The position numbers were made by a program, and so were the translations under genes. From positions 98,667,501 through 98,731,500 of the forward strand of contig JAKSZU010000007.1 in NCBI GenBank assembly GCA_026018925.1: a stretch of DNA of 64,000 nt, read 5' to 3'. This document shows, in pieces, positions 12,042 to 22,000 of this stretch. Within the stretch, counting starts at the first letter, position 1; every line of letters begins with the position of its first letter. The stretch is from Tupaia tana (taxonomy: Eukaryota > Chordata > Mammalia > Scandentia > Tupaiidae). The notes under the pieces were generated by a model. That model did no database searches. It was given only the letters and a program-made list of their open reading frames with translations, and was not told the DNA's origin.

Positions 12042-12286
12042 GGGAGGACTGCCAGTCAATATTAGTCAGTCACGAGTTAAGTTAATTGCTCTGTTTTATA
12101 CAGAAACTTGGCTTCCTTAATGTGGGACTCAAAAGTTCTTGCTGAGTTTATCAGGCTGTCGTAAAATTACTTGGAACATTCTGCACATAACAATTCAGAC
12201 ACCCAAGGTTCGGTCCAGACAATAACCTTGGTCTCCATCTAGTGGTCATGTCCTGCACATTCCTCAAGTCTCCTTGGCTCCCCACA
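12042..12286 (-). repeat. Inverted partial LTR at the right end of the remnant
   Basis: The reverse complement reproduces positions 1-245 of the left LTR (U3 plus the TATA/AATAAA area). It stops at GGCAGTCCTCC, so the last ~80 bp (U5 side) are missing. The switch from gag to LTR occurs at GGGAGGA, a short sequence shared by both, which suggests template switching at microhomology. Confidence 0.85.
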
Positions 12287-12292
12287 GATATC

Positions 12293-12917
12293 CCATCAGA
12301 GGAACAGCAGACCTCTAATCGGAAACAATGTGAGCAAGGAAAGAATGGGAAAATATATTTAAAGTGTTAAGGGGAAAGCAATTTCAACCAAGAATACTGT
12401 ACATGGCAAGATTATCCTTCATATGGGAAGAAAAGACAAGAACATACTCAGATAAACAAAACCTGAAAGAATTTACCAACACCAGACCAGATCTCCAAGA
12501 AGTTCTCAAGGGAGTGCTATGTCAGGAAAATTAATGTAGTCACACAGAAATATGAGTTCAAAGACTAAGAAAATGGCTTACTTAATCATAGGGACAAGTC
12601 TGGAGCTAATATTATATTCCAGAATTCAATCAGGAAGATTGAACCACAACACAAGATTGATTAAATACATGCAACTGAACTGGTGAAATTGCATTCTGTG
12701 ACTTGAATAAAATATTGCTGCTTTTATTCTAGGCTTTGTTGTCCAGTTTTAAGAGATTTTGTCCTGTCTTGAGCTATCAATAGCTTCATGTAACTACTAT
12801 TTGAACAGAATACTAACCTGTTTCCAGGCTTTAAGTTTTAAGCAAATTTCCTTACCAATTCAAAACTTCTTTTCTTGAAATTACCAGCTGAACTTCCTAC
12901 TAAATGTAGTTAGGTTA
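12293..12917 (+). pseudogene. HAL1 element 1: ORF1 C-terminus and 3' UTR
   Basis: Continues the ORF1 C-terminal domain after the retroviral insertion, down to a stop near 12,533 after CAGGAAAATTAA. It then goes directly into the HAL1 3' UTR. That junction is the same in the copies at 16,139-18,623 and 55,745-58,219. The 3' UTR is interrupted at about 12,917 and resumes at 15,583. Confidence 0.82.
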
Positions 12918-15582
12918 TGTGGTAATCAAAACAACATGGTGCTGGCACAGAAACAGACACGTGGACCAATGGAACAGAATAGCGTCCTCAGAAATAAATT
13001 CCTAAACATACACTCAACTGATTTTTGACAAGGGGCACCAAGTCAATCTAGTAGGAAAAGGGAAACCTCTTTAGCAAATGATGCTGGCAAAACTGGATTT
13101 CCACTTGCAGTAAGATGAACCTGAACCCCTACTTCTCACCTCTGACAAAAATCAAGTCGAGGTGGATCAAAGATCTAAATCTAAGACCTCAAACTGTGAA
13201 ACTGCTCCTGGAAAACACTGGGGAAACTCTGGGAGACATTGGGGATAGGGAAAGACTTCTTAAATAAGACCCCCAAAGCAGTCAATAATTCCCAAAATAG
13301 CCAAGTGGGATTACATCAGACTAAGAAATTTCTGCATAGCAAAGGACACAGTAATTAGTGTGAATAGACATCCCTCAAAATGGGAAAATATTTTTGTAAA
13401 CTATGTGTCAGATAAGGGACTGATAACCAGAATTCATAAGGAACTCAAGCAACTATTCAGAAAAAAGATGAACAATCCTATTAAAAAATGAAAGAATGAG
13501 TTGAAAAAAAAAAACACTCTCTAAAGATGACATTCAAATAGCTAAAAGGCATATGAAAAAATGCTCAACATTCCTCATTGTAAGGGAAATAAATGCAGAT
13601 CAAAACAACAATGAGATACCACCTAACCACAGTAAGGATGACTAAGATAAAAATTAAAAAAAAAAATTGATAAGTACCGGAGGGGGTGTCATGAAAGGGT
13701 AATGGTGAGGCCATGCAGTCAATACAGGCTGAACATAAAGGAGCTGTATCTCATGCCTAAGCCAGGAGTGGGCTGAGAAGAAACTATGAAGCAAGGCTGA
13801 CAGTTACACACTCCAGTTTCTAACTGTGTTTTGCTATACTGGTCTGCACTCAATTTCTCTGCCATGAGCTCTACTGTTATTATGGTACCCTGCAAGTGTA
13901 AAATAACACCCCCAGCCTTACTGCAACTTTACAATAAAGCCAGTTAGTGATCCTGAAGGAATGTGGTTTCCTAAGGTGATGGCGGGGATCAGGAAATTTG
14001 AGACTCCCCACCTGCCTTTGTTAAGCCAAATTAGCATATGTTAGGTTAAGTTAGTATAAGCCAAATTAGCATAAGTAGCATATGTAGACTAAGTTAGTTT
14101 AAGGCTAATTTTACTTAAATATTGCTTGTTAAAGCTGCAGGCCCAGTTAGCTTATGTAAGGCCAAGTTAGCACACCTATGGCCATGACAGGGACTCAAAG
14201 ATAAAGCACAAGAATTCACTGATTAACAGACAAAAATTCAGCAAATAAAATACAGGGACCCACGGGTTAATAGAAGGAGGACAGATCTGGCTAACAGTTA
14301 CAAAATAAATGAAACTGAGGGCTCCAGGGGGAAAATTACCTATGTTAGCTGGAGTTCTTATCTAAGTTCAGGCAAGCAACAGATAGTCTTTAACTACAAA
14401 GAGTTTCTAATCTGTGTGCTGTTAACTTTGAAAAACTGCTAATAATACATCCTGTGTTGTCTCCTGAGCTACAAAAACTCTCATCCAAAAAGGCCCTGTC
14501 CAGTAATCAAGATTTAAGAAGAAAATGCACCAGACAGATGGACTCCTTCATTCTGAGGACTGTGTTTGGCTTCAACTGATCAAACAGAACAGTGCATCAT
14601 GTTTTATGATTATTGTTTCCATACTTTGTATACTCTATTTCTTAGAGTAAATCTTTTACTTCCCCCTCACCCCTCCTACTTCTGTAAAACATCCCTCAAT
14701 AAATACGTATGTTTGATAGCCACTGAGGCTGCAGTCTTGAGCTTGCTTTGGCTGTAGTCGACTGAGAACATGCTAAATAGCATTGAGGTCTCACCTTGAA
14801 TTCTTTCTCACCTGCGTCACCTTCCTGTGTATGAGCTTCAACCCACCCCAGCTGAAGCAGGGATTCTGGCAGGGGAAAACGCTTACACGGCTGGTGAGAA
14901 TGTAAATTGGTCCAGCCACTGTGGAGAACAAGTTTGTGATTCTTCAAAAATCTACAAATAGAACTACCATATGATCCAGCAATCCCATTCCTTGAGTATC
15001 TACCCAAAGGACAGAATACTTAATAGGAAATGTGCTTGCACAGCAATGTTTATTGCTGCATCATTCACAATTGCTAAGTCATGGAAACAACCCAAATGCC
15101 CACGAACAGATGAATGGAGAGAAAAACTGTGGCACGTATACTCAATGGAATACTATTCAGCCATAAAAAAACCCTGGCTTTTGACAGAGAGTGGATGAAT
15201 ATGGAAGTTTACTGTCGAGTGAAGCAAGCTAGGCTATGAAGAAGAGACATTGTATGCCCCACTTAATATATACCGAGTGTCCACACTCTGTGACTGAAAC
15301 TAATTGACTAAAGCATACAGAAACATAGTTAAGAAATGTAAATACCAGATATAGTGTGTGTGGAGGAGGAGGATCTGAGGAAGGACATTTAGAAGAAAAA
15401 TAGGGAGGCAAAGCATTAATGGCACAAAGAAATGTTGTATTATCTGTTCAAGATATTTGGTAGTTTTATCAACTGTACTAGGGAGAAATGTTCATCTGTT
15501 GAAATAGTCATCTTGTAAGCCAAATACTAATGTGATTAAATGTATAAAGGAAAAGAAAATAAAAAATAATCAAAAAGAAAAA
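12918..15582 (+). mobile_element. 5'-truncated L1 inside HAL1 element 1
   Basis: Holds the L1 ORF2 C-terminal third (about 12,921-13,680) and, after an LTR insertion, the ORF2 end and 3' UTR (about 14,876-15,582). Typical L1 landmarks read in the sense direction, such as the 'gtggaacaatggaacagaat' type block near 12,960 and 'gaatactattcagcc' near 15,150. Multiple stops are present. It lands exactly where the HAL1 3' UTR is interrupted. Confidence 0.85.
13687..14871 (+). mobile_element. LTR element inserted in the truncated L1
   Basis: Bounded by TGTCATG and TCTGGCA, with GGGG on each side (13,683-13,686 and 14,872-14,875) as a possible 4-bp target duplication. From about 14,022 it resembles the solo LTR at 39,049-39,581: both start TGTTARGCCAAATTAGCATA, share AGTTCTTATCTAA and have AATAAA near the end. 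The first ~335 bp are of unknown origin, perhaps internal retroviral sequence. The class is probably ERV1/gamma-like from the 4-bp duplication. Confidence 0.65.
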
Positions 15583-15685
15583 GAAATTGTGGGATTAATA
15601 AAGTGTGGGGGAAAAAGGAATGGAAGACAACTGTAGACACCAGAGATAGTGTGAGAAGAGGGTGGGAAAGGACAGAGGGTCAGAC

Positions 15686-15728
<43 letters not shown>

Positions 15729-15870
15729 ACTAGAAAATGAAAAATTATTGATGATAACATACATGATTAAGCCACTATGCAGTGTATTTTGGATGGGAAA
15801 CCACTTTTTGTATGCTGTGTCGATGATTAAGGGATGAACGTAAATTAATCAATTAAAAAAAGTCTCAGGA
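15583..15870 (+). mobile_element. HAL1 element 1: terminal 3' UTR module
   Basis: Matches 17,900-18,145 of HAL1 element 2, with shared GACAACTGTAGACACC, GGGACAGAGGGTCAGA-type and TTTTGTATGCTGTG blocks. It contains a TA microsatellite at 15,685-15,728. Unlike the other two copies, it ends after this first module. Confidence 0.8.
15685..15728. repeat. (TA)n microsatellite
   Basis: Interrupted TA run of about 44 bp in the HAL1 3' UTR. It is specific to this copy. Confidence 0.9.
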
Positions 15871-16140
15871 GAAAAAATACATAATAATAAAAGGGTAATG
15901 ATCAATAAACTTAAAATAATTGAAAAAAGTGTATTTAATAACTAATAGTTCATCACTTAGAAATGACTCACACATTTAATTAATATCACTTAACACGACA
16001 TGACCTTAAGATGTTAATTTATCTCACAAATGCTGAAAATGTGTGCAATTGAAATGTAAGCATTTATTCAATTACATTCAACCAATTTATCCACTTTGTA
16101 AACCACCATTTTTGAATTGCTCATGAAAAACATAGCTAGA

Positions 16141-16497
16141 TTCTCTGAGAAGATTCCTCATGGAAACTGGGAACTAGATATTTCAGGGCACAGGAGAAAT
16201 GAAGATTTTCTACTCATAATTCAGCCTCCAGCAAGCAAAGCTAGTGTGGCAGGAGAGTTGAGCCATTCTCTAAGAAGATTCCTCATGGAAACTGAGAACT
16301 AGATATTTCAGGGCACAGGAGAAATGAAGATTTTCTACTCATAATTCAGCCTCCAGCAAGCAAAGCTAGTGTGGCAGGAGAGTTGAGCCATTCTCTGAGA
16401 AGATTCCACATGGATACTGGGAACTAGATATTTCAGGGCACAGGAGAAATGAAGATTTTCTACTCATAATTCAGCCTCCAGCAAGCAAAGTTAGTGT
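16141..16497 (+). promoter_or_regulatory. 125-bp tandem 5' monomers of HAL1 element 2
   Basis: Head-to-tail units start TTCTCTRAGAAGATTCC at 16,141, 16,266 and 16,391, a period of exactly 125 bp; the third is shortened. They are nearly identical. Each carries CATAATTCAGCCTCCAG, the core shared with the monomers of elements 1 and 3. They are a likely internal promoter by analogy with monomeric L1 5' UTRs. Confidence 0.9.
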
Positions 16498-16603
16498 GCG
16501 ATCACAACAGAACGGCAATCAGGTTCTAGAACACCTCTGTCTGCTTGCTCCTGAACATTGAGGCTTAACTTCAAGAATTTGAAAGAAACACGCCATTCAT
16601 CAG

Positions 16604-17605
16604 ATGACAAGAAATCACTGTCGGATCACGAGAAATATGGGAAAACGAGAAAATACCTCTCCTCCAATGGAAAAGAGTAACTCTCCTTCATCCACAAGCA
16701 GTTCGGTGAAAGTCATGGAAATGTCTGATAAGGAATTTAGAACATTCGTAATGTCGAAGCTAACAGAGATGGAAGAAAAGAGAGATAATGAACTGCTAAA
16801 GAGAAAGGAGAAAGAAGTTGCCGAGTTCCAGGAGATGAGGAAATTCTTGCAAGATCTAAAAGAGGAATTACACACTTTACAGAAGACTCAAACGGAACTG
16901 CTAGAGATGAAGTCTATAATACAAGAAGTCAAAATCTCCCTTGAAAGTATTAAAAGCAGACTAGATCATTCAGAAAATAGAATCTCAGATGTAGAAGAGA
17001 AAATGGCTGGCTTAGAAAAGTCCACCACGAAGACTGAGAAAATGGCTCAAAAATTTGAGAATGATATGCGAGAAGTACTGGATACCATCAAACGTCCAAA
17101 TATCCAGATAATTGGCATTCCAGAAGGTGAAGAGACCCATAAGGGCATTGATAATCTATTCCATGAAATCCTGCAAGAAAACTTTCCAAACCTAGAGAGG
17201 CATTCGAAGATCCAGTCCCAGGAAATACAAAGGACCCCAAATAGAATCAACCCAAGGAGATCTTCTCCAAGACACATTATAGCCAGGTTGACCAAAACCG
17301 CAGACAAAGACAAGATACTAAGATTGGCAAGAGAGAAACATCAAGTTACCTACAAAGGACATCCCATCAGGCTAACAGCAGATCTCTCATCAGAAACCAT
17401 GCGAGCGAGGAGAGAATGGGAAAATATATTCAAAGTGTTACGAGAGAAGCAATTTCAGCCAAGAATACTGTACCCGGAAAGATTATCTTTCAGGTGGGAA
17501 GAAAAGACAAGAACATTCTCAGATAAACAAAACCTGAAAGAATTTACCAGCACCAGACCAGATCTCCAAGAAGTTCTCAAGGGTGTGCTGTATCAAGAAA
17601 ATTAA
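16604..17605 (+). CDS. HAL1/L1 ORF1 protein, open (333 aa)
   Basis: Encodes an L1 ORF1p-like RNA-binding chaperone. Residues about 1-50 form a Ser/Thr-rich head. About 50-155 form a charged coiled coil expected to trimerise (EMEEKRDNELLKRK region). About 157-245 form the RRM-like domain (IQIIGIPEGEE, then NFPNLERHSKIQSQEIQRTP). About 225-320 form the C-terminal domain (RHIIARLTKTADKDKILRLA, then IRLTADLSSETMRARREW). Length is close to human ORF1p (338 aa). The ATG at 16,604 is the first in frame after the monomers, and base -3 is C, a weak Kozak context. It ends at TAA, 1 kb before the tail, with no ORF2 downstream. It would act in cytoplasmic RNPs; expression is unknown. Confidence 0.92.
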   Translation: MTRNHCRITRNMGKRENTSPPMEKSNSPSSTSSSVKVMEMSDKEFRTFVMSKLTEMEEKRDNELLKRKEKEVAEFQEMRKFLQDLKEELHTLQKTQTELLEMKSIIQEVKISLESIKSRLDHSENRISDVEEKMAGLEKSTTKTEKMAQKFENDMREVLDTIKRPNIQIIGIPEGEETHKGIDNLFHEILQENFPNLERHSKIQSQEIQRTPNRINPRRSSPRHIIARLTKTADKDKILRLAREKHQVTYKGHPIRLTADLSSETMRARREWENIFKVLREKQFQPRILYPERLSFRWEEKTRTFSDKQNLKEFTSTRPDLQEVLKGVLYQEN

Positions 17606-18600
17606 ACACAGACACAGGGAAATAAGAGTCAAAAAACTATGAAAGTGGCCAACTTAATCAGAGGGACAAGTCTGGAGTTGAATACTATATCCCAGAATTT
17701 AATCAGGAAAATTGAACCAGAACAGAAGATAAAAGTACATGAGACTGATAGGTTCATGCACCTTCCACTTGAACAGAATCCTAACTTGTTTCCTGGCTTT
17801 AAGCAAAGTTCCTTGGCATTTCTTTGAGTTAAGTTAAAACTGGTTTTCTTAGTAGTAATGAGTGAACTCACCATTGAAAGTAGTTAGATTATGTAGGAAA
17901 TTGTGTGATCAATGCAATGTGGGTGGAAAGGGAATGAAGGACAATTGTAGACACCGGAGGTGGTGTGAGAGGAGGGTGGGAAGGGACAGAGGGTCAGAAA
18001 GAGGGGTGGAAGTAATTCTAGGAACTAGTAATGGAAAATTTTTTGTAATGTGCGTGATTGTATCACTATGCAGTGTGTACTGGATGGGAGATTGCATTTT
18101 GTATGCTGTGATGAAGCTTAGGGAAGGAATGTAAATTGAGTTCCAAAAAAAAAAGTTTCAGAAAAAAAATATATATCTATTCAATGACTGCAGTAAGATA
18201 TGTAGCCACAGCTAGGTACTACTTTATAGGATGCGTAAAGTAAGACTTGTGTTCATGGAAATGTGGGTATCACCTGTGTTTGCTATGAGGGTATTTGGAT
18301 TGATTAGGGTCTTTGGCGTTACAATAAAATGTGAGGAGAAAACAGTATAGAAAGCAAACATAGTTACCAGAGACTGTGGGAGGAGAGTGGGAGATGGCAG
18401 AGGGTAAGAGATAGAGAATCTAGGATGGGGGGAAAAAAGCAAAACATACAGAAGACAAGAAATGGAAGATCATTTGCTGACAATAACATGTTTGTTGATG
18501 TGCTTGATTGAGACAATATATAGTGTAATTTGGATGGAAAATCTCATTTTGTATGCTGTAATGATGTTCAGAGAATGAATGCAAATAAATAAAATGAAAA
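17606..18600 (+). other. HAL1 3' UTR with two related tail modules
   Basis: Follows ORF1 directly. Module 1 (about 17,900-18,145) and module 2 (about 18,200-18,600) resemble each other. Both have a GGGAGATGGCAGAGGGT-type block, then TTTTGTATGCTGT, then a GAATGnAAAT end. This looks like an internal duplication of the 3' terminus. HAL1 element 3 has the same double tail; element 1 has only module 1. Confidence 0.8.
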
Positions 18601-18693
18601 AAAAAACATGAGATATCACCAAAAAAAACATAGCTAAAGCTTCCTTATTTTTTAACAAAGCAAAATTGAAGTGAACCAACTCTCAATCAGCCA

Positions 18694-18696
18694 GTT

Positions 18697-18751
<55 letters not shown>

Positions 18752-18762
18752 CTCTTTCTTTA
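18694..18762. repeat. (TTTC)n microsatellite
   Basis: Run of about 16 TTTC units followed by T-rich sequence, at the tail side of an old antisense SINE. Copy B has only a short imperfect version at 29,520-29,560. Confidence 0.9.
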
Positions 18763-18814
18763 GTTTTTTTTATTATTTATTATTATTATTATTTTTTATT
18801 TTAGGGCATCAATT

Positions 18815-19045
18815 GCTATTTGCTACCCAGAAAGGGGGATGTGACAGAAATGGAAATGAGAGAAATGGCCTCCTCAGGGAGGATGGCCACACCCCAATTC
18901 CTTCTCTTCCATTATCCTCCTGTGGACACACATGTTCAGAGACAACTAGGTAGATTTTCTGGCTGCTTTATCCAAAAACCGAACCATAGTTGACCATGAG
19001 GGAAGCCAACACATTAACCACTGAGCCACCTGCTGGCATCTGTCC
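18815..19045 (-). mobile_element. Old tRNA-derived SINE, shared by both copies
   Basis: Antisense diverged SINE (GAGGATGGCCACACC, CTCCATTATCCTCC, ending CCACCTGCTGGC). Its counterpart is 29,565-29,805 in copy B, so it predates the duplication. Confidence 0.75.
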
Positions 19046-22000
19046 ATTCTCCTCCTAATCACAGTCTCTGAGGCACAGGAAACTGTCACCTTCCCCTGAT
19101 GGTTTAGGTCCCTGGGCCCTGAGCACCCACAGGGCACATTCTCTCCTGTGAGGGCAGACTGAACAGACAGGCAGGGGTAAAATAGGGACAACTCACACGA
19201 CTTCCCAGCACAAGGTGGTTCAAGATGCTCCTGGGTCTCTGAAGGTGTGCTCTGGTGAGGACCCAGGGGTCAGACAAAGCATCCCGTATGTGGTGTGTGG
19301 TACTCAGGGTCCCCTCTGTTTGATGTGAAGCAGATAGACCCAAAGATGGCACAGATGTCCTGTCTTACGGCTCCTTTTCCCTAAAATCACCACACTCAAG
19401 GGGATGGGCCTTTGATGCTCATAGCTGCTCTGCCCGGCCAGGTGATGGGCTGCATGTTGCTGGCAGCAGTGGAGGTTGGGGCCCAGGTCATAGCTGGAGC
19501 TCCCAGCCATACAAACTGGATAGTGCTGTGGAAGGTGGGGGCTTTGTGATGTTGACCAGTATGAGCCTGCAAATTGGGCTGTGCGGAGGCCCCAGGGGCA
19601 CTGGGGGGGCAGGATCTCTGTACATGAAGATTTCTCCTGATCCTTCCTGAGGATGTGCTGCCCTGGGGAGTGACTGCAGGACCTGAGCAGATGAGGGGGA
19701 CAGGCCACTGGAGACTGGGGGAGACCCCAAGAGGAGAGGCTGTGGGGGAGGGGGGGTGGTGTCCATTGGGGTCACCTCAGTGTCAGTCACTGGTCAAGGA
19801 ACCCAGCCTGCAGGTGAGCTCACGGAGAGGCTAGAGCTGAGCCCAGGTGCACAGACCGGTAGGCCTGCAGTGTGGGGGGCACTAGAACCAAGGTAGTGAG
19901 GCAGGGTATTGGAGGGGGTTTCATGAGGATCCACACACTTGGTTGTGGACTTCTCCACTCTGGAGGTGCTGGGAGTGGACTGGAAGGTAGGACCAACCTG
20001 TGCTGAAGTGCTGGTTGAGGCCCAGAGGCTCCCAGGGCCTCCAATCCCCCCGTTCCCAGGGGCCCCCCTCAGAGGCTGAAGCAGAACAGAAAAAACATCC
20101 CAGAAGCAGCTGTAGGAGCAGGGGATGGAGTCTGTCCTTGAACTGTGAGGGCCATGCCTGGAGCAGGGCAGAGGGCATGGACCCTGTGGGATGGGCCAGC
20201 CCTATCCATGCCCTATCCATGCCTGACAGAGAGGAGGCAGGGAGCAGCACAGTGCACTAGGCTGTGGACAGGAGCCTGGAAAGGAGCCTGGACCTCCATG
20301 TGGGGTGTTGTGCTTCCTCCCAGACCCAGGCTATGCAGGGAGGGCTACTTCAGGTCTGTCCAGTTGGTCCTTTGTGCCCCGGGAGGCCATTGGCCTCTGG
20401 CTGCTCTTCCTTTAGGCAACGATGCTAGGGGCTGGAGGGGCAGCAGAGGGAAGGATGGGCCCTGTAGTAGGTGGGGACCCAGAGCAGGAAAGCTATAGGA
20501 TGCTGCTGGTCCCACTGGCCTCCGCCTCGGCCTCAGCCATCAAGAACCAATTGAGGCACCGGAAGGCCGCTTTTGTTTTTCAATCCAGGTCTTTCTTAGT
20601 GACCTGAAAACCCAGCTGGGGTGGTGGCTGCAGCTATAGAGAGTCCCCCCACCTCCATGGTAACAAACGAAACTTAAGTTTTGGGAGTTTAGAACTATCA
20701 GCTGAGGATGGGCAACGTGGGGGTGTTCCTTCCTGCCCCATGTTAGAATCTACCTCTTCTTTCTGTTTCACGGTCTTCATCTGAGAAAGCTCAAGATGGC
20801 AGAAGGAGCCTGGGACTCCTCCCCCTTCCTTTTCTTCCTGGACTTGATGGCCAGGTGGGAGTGGGGTGCAGGCTTAATCCACCAATTTAATGGCGAGTAC
20901 CCCTGAGTGGAGCTATACCACCTCCAGATGGCGTTTCTTGGGGGTAAGGTGGTCAGGCAAGAGGCCCGCCTGCCCTCCTGTCTGTCTCTCTGGAGATCTG
21001 GGCCTGGAGGGGTCTCTGCAGAGGCCCAGGCCAGGGAATGAAGGAGCAGAGTCCTCCACTGTCCCTGTAGGGCTGGAAAGCTATGTGAGCTTGCCCTGCA
21101 CCCTGGGGGCCCCCTGTCGCCTTGGCTGAGGTCTATGTTAATGTGGGCTGTGCCCCGTGCCATCTTTCCCCTGGTCCCTCTCCCCAACCTCCCTCCCTGC
21201 CACCTCCTGGGATCTTGGGTGCTCCTGTGACCTGCAGACTGCAAAGGGCCACTCCTTGCTCTAGGACCAAGCAGACAATCCTGCGGGTGGCCTTGGGATT
21301 GGGAGCACATGGCCCTGGCTTCCTCTGAAGTCCTCACATGCACCATGAGGTAGAGACCCTCAGAGACGACCAGAGGTCTGCAGAGTCCTGAGGCACATCT
21401 CCAGACACCTCTTGAACTCTGGAGCAATCTCGCTGGCCACTGGGAGGATGGCCTGCAAGTGGATGGAGGGACAGCAGTAGCTGGGTGACCCTGAGAAGCC
21501 AGGGCAACGGGGTGTGTGCAGGAGCAGCCCAGGCTTGTGAGTCTTCTATAAGGTCCTCTCTCCCTGAACTGAGGGAAGGGCTGAGGGACACAGCTTGCCT
21601 GGGTAACTGCCCACAGGAGCAGCAGGTAATTAGGTTTAACTGCAATAGGTGGGACAGCTCTTCTTCAGCTGCCAGTTCTGACAAAGGATGTGGGCACCCT
21701 GCATAGCCAGTTGCCCAAGGGCCTCTTTGAATATTGTGTCCAGAATGGGCATGTGTGCGCAGAACGTTAAAGGAGAGTGCGTGAGCACAGAATGTGCAAA
21801 CGAGGATGTGCACCGCAGATTCAGCAGGAGTGCGTGCACGCCAGACCCATGCTTCTCCCTGGCTCACGCTGATTTTGTAACTCGAGGCAGGGATGGCCCT
21901 GGGGAAGGCAGAGGTATCTCCACAAATGATGCAGAACAAACTGGCAGCTGTAAAGGCACCAGACACTCCATCCCCTCAGTGTCCTGCTGAGTACTGAGCA

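Larger units (their letters stand above)
9858..12286 (+). mobile_element. Betaretrovirus-like remnant with inverted right LTR
   Basis: A single insertion bounded by a 6-bp duplication GATATC (9,852-9,857 and 12,287-12,292), as expected of class II retroviruses. Left to right it holds a sense LTR (9,858-10,182), a primer-binding site (10,186-10,203), broken gag (10,305 to about 12,041) and a partial LTR in reverse orientation (12,042-12,286). Both outer ends are therefore U3 ends (TGTGGGGAG at the left, CTCCCCACA at the right). No pro, pol or env was seen. It sits inside HAL1 element 1 and is absent from copy B. Confidence 0.85.
8495..15930 (+). mobile_element. HAL1-type element 1 (ORF1-only LINE), split by nested insertions
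   Basis: A half-L1 in four parts. Tandem 5' monomers of about 121 bp start at 8,503 and 8,624, with a further partial unit near 8,920-8,960. ORF1 begins at about 9,128 and is broken by a betaretroviral insertion at 9,858-12,286. ORF1 resumes at 12,293 and the 3' UTR runs to about 12,917. After the truncated L1 at 12,918-15,582 the 3' UTR finishes at about 15,583-15,870. ORF1 leads straight into the 3' UTR with no ORF2. The element is absent from copy B at the equivalent site. Flanking TATTTAAT at both sides is a candidate target duplication. Confidence 0.85.
16139..18623 (+). mobile_element. HAL1-type element 2, full length with open ORF1
   Basis: A complete 2.48-kb ORF1-only LINE. Three 125-bp monomers form its 5' end (16,141 to about 16,497), followed by a short leader, an open ORF1 (16,604-17,605) and a 3' UTR with two related tail modules. 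It is flanked by a perfect 13-bp target duplication AAAAACATAGCTA at 16,126-16,138 and 18,624-18,636. Copy B has the empty site (near 29,450), so it inserted after the duplication. HAL1s are known as L1-derived elements lacking ORF2; mobilisation presumably used L1 ORF2 in trans. It lacks a ~110-bp 3' UTR segment present in elements 1 and 3. Confidence 0.93.

Noticed and set aside
16141-16497. CRISPR-like or satellite array
   Set aside because: Only about three 125-bp units without spacers, located at the 5' end of a retroelement; they are promoter monomers.
20777-21427. 216-codon minus-strand open stretch in the GC-rich block
   Set aside because: The frame is not kept in the paralogous block, no domain was recognised, and GC-rich sequence gives long chance open frames.
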